NCBI GenBank assembly: GCA_030684415.1
Contig: JAUXNL010000077.1
Location: forward strand, 1 to 16,529
DNA from: Moraxellaceae bacterium
Lineage (GTDB): Bacteria; Pseudomonadota; Gammaproteobacteria; Pseudomonadales; Moraxellaceae
Direction: 5' to 3'
Length of the DNA: 16,529 bases
A program made the translations under genes and the position numbers. Below are positions 12,637 through 16,529 of the stretch, piece by piece. The notes below the pieces were generated by a model that saw only the letters and a program-made list of their open reading frames with translations, was not told the origin of the DNA and did not search any database. The stretch's first letter is position 1. The number at the start of each line of letters is the position of its first letter.

Positions 12637-15186
12637 TCAGGGCTGAGCGGGGGAGTCACCGTGCAGCGCAGGGCCCGCAAAACGAGTGGCAGTGGGGTTG
12701 GCCACCTTGGGCAGACGGCGCAGACGCAGCGCATTGCCGACCACGACCAGCGAGCTTAACGACATGCCGATGGCTGCCAGCCAGGGCGGTACAAAGCCGA
12801 GCGCGGCGGGCGGCAGCACGGCAAGATTGTACGCCAGCGCCCAGCCCAGGTTCTGGCGGATGATGCGGCGTGTTGCCGCAGCGGAATCGCGTGCCAGCGC
12901 TAGCGTGCGCAAATCATCGCGCAGCAGCAGGGCATCGGCCGTGGTCTGGGCGAGGTCCGTGCCCGAGGCCATGGCCACGGACAAATGTGCCTGGCCGAGC
13001 ACGGGGGCGTCGTTCACCCCGTCGCCGACCATCACCACGATGGCGCCGCTCTGCTGCAACCGCTGCACGGCGTCGCGTTTGTCTTCTGGCGACAGGCCGC
13101 CGGCCACATGGTCCATCTGCAGCGCCGCGCCCATGCGTGCGGGCGCCTCGGACGGATCGCCCGAGAGCAACCAGGTTTGCAGCCCGCGAGCGCGCAAAGC
13201 CGCCACCGCCACCGCGGCCTCAGGACGCAACTCGTCACTGAGGCGGAACCACGCCAGAGCGCCATCGTCGTCACTGAGCCAGAGCCGGTCGCGGTCAGCT
13301 GCCGTGGCATCAGGCAGCGCAAAAGCGGCTTGGCCCAGACGGTAGCGCCGGCCATCAATCCAGCCTTCCACCCCCATGCCCGCCAGTTGCCGGCGTTCCT
13401 CCACCAGCGGCAGCACCGTGCCGGCTGGCAGGGCGAAGGCCTGTGCCACCGGGTGTTCGGACTGGGCCTCCAATGCCGCGGCGATACGGCGCAGCGTGTC
13501 GTCATCACCGCGCAAAATGGCGTGTGCGCTGATGACCAGACGGCCTTCCGTCAGCGTGCCGGTTTTGTCAAAAATCACATGCGTGGCTTGTGCAAATGTT
13601 TCCAGCACATGGCCGCGGGTGAGCAGAAAGCCTTCCCGAGCCAGTGCGTTGGTGGCAGAGGTCAGCGCCGCGGGAGTGGCCAGCGAGAGCGCGCAGGGGC
13701 AAGTGGCCACCAGCACGGCCAGCGTGGCCCAGAACGCGTGAGCGGGCTCGACAAAATACCAGCCGACATACACGAGTACGGCCAGCACGAGCACGCGCGC
13801 CACAAAAATGTGAGCGAGTTCGTCTGCCCGGCGTGCGATTTGCGGCTTTTCCGCGAGCGCGCGATTGAGCAAGCGGTTCAGCGTCGCCAGCGTGCTGTCG
13901 CCCCCCGCACGCGTGACCGTGATGCTGAGCGGACTCTCGGTATTGATGCTGCCGCCGGTGACGGTGTCTCCCACCTGTTTACACACTGGCAGTGGCTCGC
14001 CCGTGAGCAAGGCTTCAGTGACATCGCTACGGCCCGCACAGACCACGCCATCGGCGGGCAGTGTTTCACCGGGTTTGACGATGACGGTGTCGCCGGCCTG
14101 CAACGCACTTGCGGCGACGACTTCCGTGCTGCCATCGGTTAACTGCCGTGTGGCCAGACGCGGTGTCAGCGCCATCAGGCCGGCGGCGGTATCGCCGGCC
14201 CGCTGCCGTGCTTTCATTTCCAGAAAACGGCTCGAGAGCAGGAAAAAAATGAACATGCAGACCGAGTCGAAATAGGTTTCACCCGTGCCGGAAAAGCTGG
14301 CGTACACGGAAGCGAAATAAGCGCCGAACAAGGCGATGGTGACGGGCACGTCCATGGTCAGGCTGCGGCTGCGCAAGGCGCGAAAAGCGGCGAGGTAAAA
14401 CGGCGAGCCGGCATAAAACAGCACGGGCGTGGCAATCAGGCCCATGGTGGCGCGCAAGTAGTCGCGGTATTCGGTTTCGATGCCACTGAACGCACCCAGA
14501 TAGAGCGCCATCGCGTACATCATCACCTGCATCATGCCGAGGCCGGCGACGGCCAGGCGTTGCAGCAGCGCACGGCTTTCCGCGCGTAATTGCGCGGCAT
14601 GTGAATCCGCACGGAAAGGCCGGGCGCGATAGCCGATAGCAGCGAGCCCGGCGAGCAGACGGCTCAGTGGCGCCTCGCGGTCGTCCCAGACCAGATGCAG
14701 CCGGTGTGTGCTCAGATTCACGCTCGCCTGTGCCACACCGGCTTCCTGTTGCAGGCGCTTTTCAATCAGCCAAGCACAGGCGGCGCAATTGAGCGCGTCG
14801 AGTGTCAGTTCGGTGCAGGCGAGTTCGCCTTCGCGGCCGACAAACTCTTTTTGTGTATCGGGGTGGTCATACGCTTCCAGTGCCAGTCCGGCAGGAAGTG
14901 CTGCGGGGCCGGCGGCCACCTCTTCGCGCTCGGCGTAATAACTTTCAAGGCCGCTGCTGACAATGGTGCCGGCGACGGCATCGCAGCCAGCACAGCAGAA
15001 GGCGCGCATGGCGCCCAGCACGGGGCGCTGCCACAACGAGCCGGCCGGCACGGGCAGGCCGCAGTGGTAGCAGGCCTCCGCCTCCGTGCTTATGGTCGGG
15101 GCCGGTGTGCGTTCTGGTGTGGGCTCAGGTGTGGGCTCAGGTGTGGGTTCGAGCGCTGGCATGAGTGCAGGTGTCGGCAGGTTCAA
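12637..15186 (-). CDS. ccoI: CcoI (FixI) copper-exporting P1B-type ATPase
   Basis: An 849-residue P1B-ATPase that supplies copper for cbb3 oxidase. N-terminal Cys region: C39xxC42 and CCAGC (64-68); then an HMA domain with NCAACAW (C134, C137). The eight-helix membrane part has the CPC motif (496-498). The actuator has LTGEP (394-398); the P domain DKTGTLTEG (Asp540 phosphorylated), HP (578-579) and GDGVND (721-726). AYN (785-787) and MSLSS (808-812) in the last helices mark the copper-ATPase subgroup. The first 30 residues are a Pro/Glu/Thr repeat linker. The chosen TTG start overlaps the ccoH stop (TTGA), with AGGA upstream; ATG at 15162 (residue 9) is an alternative without a clear site. 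The membrane transporter works with CcoG, CcoH and CcoS. Confidence 0.94.
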   Translation of the reverse strand: MNLPTPALMPALEPTPEPTPEPTPERTPAPTISTEAEACYHCGLPVPAGSLWQRPVLGAMRAFCCAGCDAVAGTIVSSGLESYYAEREEVAAGPAALPAGLALEAYDHPDTQKEFVGREGELACTELTLDALNCAACAWLIEKRLQQEAGVAQASVNLSTHRLHLVWDDREAPLSRLLAGLAAIGYRARPFRADSHAAQLRAESRALLQRLAVAGLGMMQVMMYAMALYLGAFSGIETEYRDYLRATMGLIATPVLFYAGSPFYLAAFRALRSRSLTMDVPVTIALFGAYFASVYASFSGTGETYFDSVCMFIFFLLSSRFLEMKARQRAGDTAAGLMALTPRLATRQLTDGSTEVVAASALQAGDTVIVKPGETLPADGVVCAGRSDVTEALLTGEPLPVCKQVGDTVTGGSINTESPLSITVTRAGGDSTLATLNRLLNRALAEKPQIARRADELAHIFVARVLVLAVLVYVGWYFVEPAHAFWATLAVLVATCPCALSLATPAALTSATNALAREGFLLTRGHVLETFAQATHVIFDKTGTLTEGRLVISAHAILRGDDDTLRRIAAALEAQSEHPVAQAFALPAGTVLPLVEERRQLAGMGVEGWIDGRRYRLGQAAFALPDATAADRDRLWLSDDDGALAWFRLSDELRPEAAVAVAALRARGLQTWLLSGDPSEAPARMGAALQMDHVAGGLSPEDKRDAVQRLQQSGAIVVMVGDGVNDAPVLGQAHLSVAMASGTDLAQTTADALLLRDDLRTLALARDSAAATRRIIRQNLGWALAYNLAVLPPAALGFVPPWLAAIGMSLSSLVVVGNALRLRRLPKVANPTATRFAGPALHGDSPAQP
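15104..15151 (-). repeat. Four 12-base tandem repeats in the ccoI N-terminus
   Basis: Units GGTGTGCGTTCT, GGTGTGGGCTCA, GGTGTGGGCTCA and GGTGTGGGTTCG run from 15104 to 15151 (plus-strand reading). On the coding strand they give PEPT-type units. The two middle copies are identical, so length change by slippage is plausible; every change keeps frame. Confidence 0.85.
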
Positions 15187-15668
15187 AGACGGAAGGATTC
15201 CTGCGGAAATTCATGCGTCCCGGTCAGACGCCACTCCGCGGTCCCCAGCTCGACATAAAAACGGCCGGTCAGCGGAGCCGAGAGATGGCCGCGCCAACTG
15301 CCGTCCGCTGCTGGCGTCAGCACAACGCTTTGATCGGACGTTGCTTGCGTCGGGTGCGAAAACACCAGTTGCACGCTGCCGGTGGCTAGCGGCTCGGTAC
15401 TCGCCTGCTGCAAACGCAGCAATACCTCACCGGTGACGGCATCTACGCGCACATCCGCTTGCAGCTTCATCTGCGCGGCGCGGTCATCGCGCGCCATGCT
15501 CTGGTTGATGGACTTGCCATCCTTGTACCAGTCGTCGCGCACGACGCTGTCTTGATGCTTGATGGCAATCCACAACGTGGTCAGGCCAGCCACCACGGCC
15601 GAAGCGGGCAGGGCCATGATGAACCAGGGCCAGAACTGGCGATGCCAGGGAATGCTGTTGTCGCTCAT
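15183..15668 (-). CDS. ccoH: CcoH (FixH), cbb3 oxidase assembly/stability protein
   Basis: A 161-residue protein starting MSDNSIPWHRQFWPWFIM with a single membrane anchor (about 15-37), then WIAIKHQDSVVRDDWYKDGKSIN and a C-terminal periplasmic beta-rich domain (about 65-161), which is the FixH layout. CcoH interacts with cbb3 subunits and aids assembly. The ATG at 15668 is chosen because GGAG lies five bases upstream and the hydrophobic anchor follows; a longer in-frame extension to 15743 has no site and no family similarity. It lies 98 bases after ccoG and its stop overlaps the ccoI start. Confidence 0.92.
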   Translation of the reverse strand: MSDNSIPWHRQFWPWFIMALPASAVVAGLTTLWIAIKHQDSVVRDDWYKDGKSINQSMARDDRAAQMKLQADVRVDAVTGEVLLRLQQASTEPLATGSVQLVFSHPTQATSDQSVVLTPAADGSWRGHLSAPLTGRFYVELGTAEWRLTGTHEFPQESFRL

Positions 15669-15766
15669 GTCATCTCCGGTGCGCACATGCAAAACAGTTG
15701 CAAAGGGATGTCGCTGGCTTGATCGCTTGCCGGAAGAGTCCATTGTGGCCTCATTCCGGCGAGTGG

Positions 15767-16529
15767 TCAGTGCGGCGGCGGGGCGAGGAAACGGTTTTCA
15801 GTGGTTTTCTGCTGTGATGGCTCGGTGGTGCTGCGCACATGGAAGGCCACATCGTAACGGGTTTTGGTGAGCTCGCCCGGATCGGCCACCAGTGTCACCG
15901 GCAGCGAGTACATCTCGCCAGCCTCCAGTGTCAGCGTGTGTTCGCGGTTCATTTTTATCGCGGCCCCGTCTTCGCCTTCTTTCGCGTGATGGCCGCTGCC
16001 GGTATCGAGCGTGACGGTGTAGGTCTGCGCCTGTTGCGACTTGTTCATGATCTTGAGCATGTAGACATTCTCGATCATGCCTTCGCTGTTTTCGCGGTAG
16101 AGCTGGTTGCGGTCACGGATGGACTCCACTTCCAGTGGTACACGCAACGCCAGCCCGACCAGAAAGACGATGGCCATGATGGCGATGACGCTGGCGTAGC
16201 CAATCAGGCGCGAACGGAAAAAGCGGAATTTGCTGTCCGGATTTTCGAGCATGTGTTCGGTGGTGTAGCGCACCAGTCCACGCGCATAGCCCATCTGGTC
16301 CATCACCGAATCGCAGGCGTCGATACAGGCGGCACACTGGATGCACTCGAATTGCAGGCCGTCGCGGATATCGATGCCGGTGGGACAAACCTGCACGCAG
16401 ACACTGCAGTCGACGCAGGTGCCGAGGCCTGCTGCGGCGTAGTCGGTTTTTTTGCTGCGCGAGCCGCGCGGCTCGCCGATGGACCTGTCGTAGGTCACGG
16501 TCAGCGTGTCGGAATCGAACATCACGCTC
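15767..16529 (-). CDS. ccoG: CcoG (RdxA/FixG) iron-sulfur membrane protein, C-terminal part
   Basis: The last 253 residues of CcoG; the N-terminus with the earlier membrane helices lies beyond the window's right edge. The visible part carries two [4Fe-4S] motifs, CVDCSVCVQVCP and CIQCAACIDAC, then a membrane helix (SVIAIMAIVFLVGLAL) and a periplasmic Ig-like C-terminal domain ending FLAPPPH. CcoG is reported to act as a cupric reductase in copper delivery to cbb3 oxidase. It is first in the minus-strand order ccoG-ccoH-ccoI-ccoS seen here. The open frame continues past the edge and an internal GTG near 16525 is not the real start. Confidence 0.95.
   Translation of the reverse strand, partial: SVMFDSDTLTVTYDRSIGEPRGSRSKKTDYAAAGLGTCVDCSVCVQVCPTGIDIRDGLQFECIQCAACIDACDSVMDQMGYARGLVRYTTEHMLENPDSKFRFFRSRLIGYASVIAIMAIVFLVGLALRVPLEVESIRDRNQLYRENSEGMIENVYMLKIMNKSQQAQTYTVTLDTGSGHHAKEGEDGAAIKMNREHTLTLEAGEMYSLPVTLVADPGELTKTRYDVAFHVRSTTEPSQQKTTENRFLAPPPH

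Noticed and set aside
12985..14142. 385-codon plus-strand open frame opposite ccoI
   Set aside because: The ccoI frame carries every P-type ATPase motif; the antisense product has a His/Arg/Gln-rich shadow composition.

Overview
The window looks like chromosomal DNA of a high-GC gammaproteobacterium, most likely in or near the Pseudomonadales. The evidence is the pseudomonad-type order arsC-wrbA-DUF2069, a two-domain class I fumarase closely resembling the pseudomonad enzyme, and a ccoG-ccoH-ccoI-ccoS-TauE/SafE cluster laid out as in Pseudomonas. The genus cannot be named from the sequence alone. No rRNA, tRNA, CRISPR array, prophage or complete IS element is visible.

Layout. Positions 1-1817 (minus) hold a tightly packed set: ArsC-family reductase, WrbA-type quinone oxidoreductase and DUF2069 membrane protein, joined by 4-base stop/start overlaps, then a lipoprotein that runs off the left edge. 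A short divergent promoter region (1818-1973) separates these from a plus-strand pair: a YihY-family membrane protein with an unusual C-terminal tail, and an overlapping epoxide-hydrolase-like alpha/beta hydrolase. Next is a RAYT (REP-associated tyrosine transposase) gene carrying a one-base frameshift and flanked by two inverted REP copies (4297-4966). Class I fumarase follows (5148-6662) behind a recognisable promoter; one of its three expected iron-sulfur cysteines reads as serine. From 6663 to 7945 there are a nested inverted repeat, a strong terminator, a small Ala-rich exported protein on the minus strand, and about 0.5 kb of sparse intergenic DNA.

Positions 7946-11059 (minus) encode a very large PhoD-family phosphatase/phosphodiesterase with a Tat-type lipoprotein signal and a roughly 320-residue Ala-rich insertion containing a 69-residue tandem repeat. 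A 548-base non-coding stretch with several hairpins follows. The right end (11608-16529, minus) is the accessory operon for cbb3-type cytochrome c oxidase assembly: ccoG (partial), ccoH, ccoI, ccoS (only 53 aa) and a TauE/SafE-like membrane protein with a His-rich tail. CcoI and probably the TauE/SafE protein handle copper, CcoG is a redox protein, and CcoH and CcoS help assemble the oxidase. The structural genes ccoNOP would be expected just beyond the right edge.

Most of the window is ordinary housekeeping DNA. I saw no convincing new multi-gene system. The points most worth checking are the fumarase Cys-to-Ser change, the PhoD insertion with its repeats, and the frameshifted RAYT with its REP pair.
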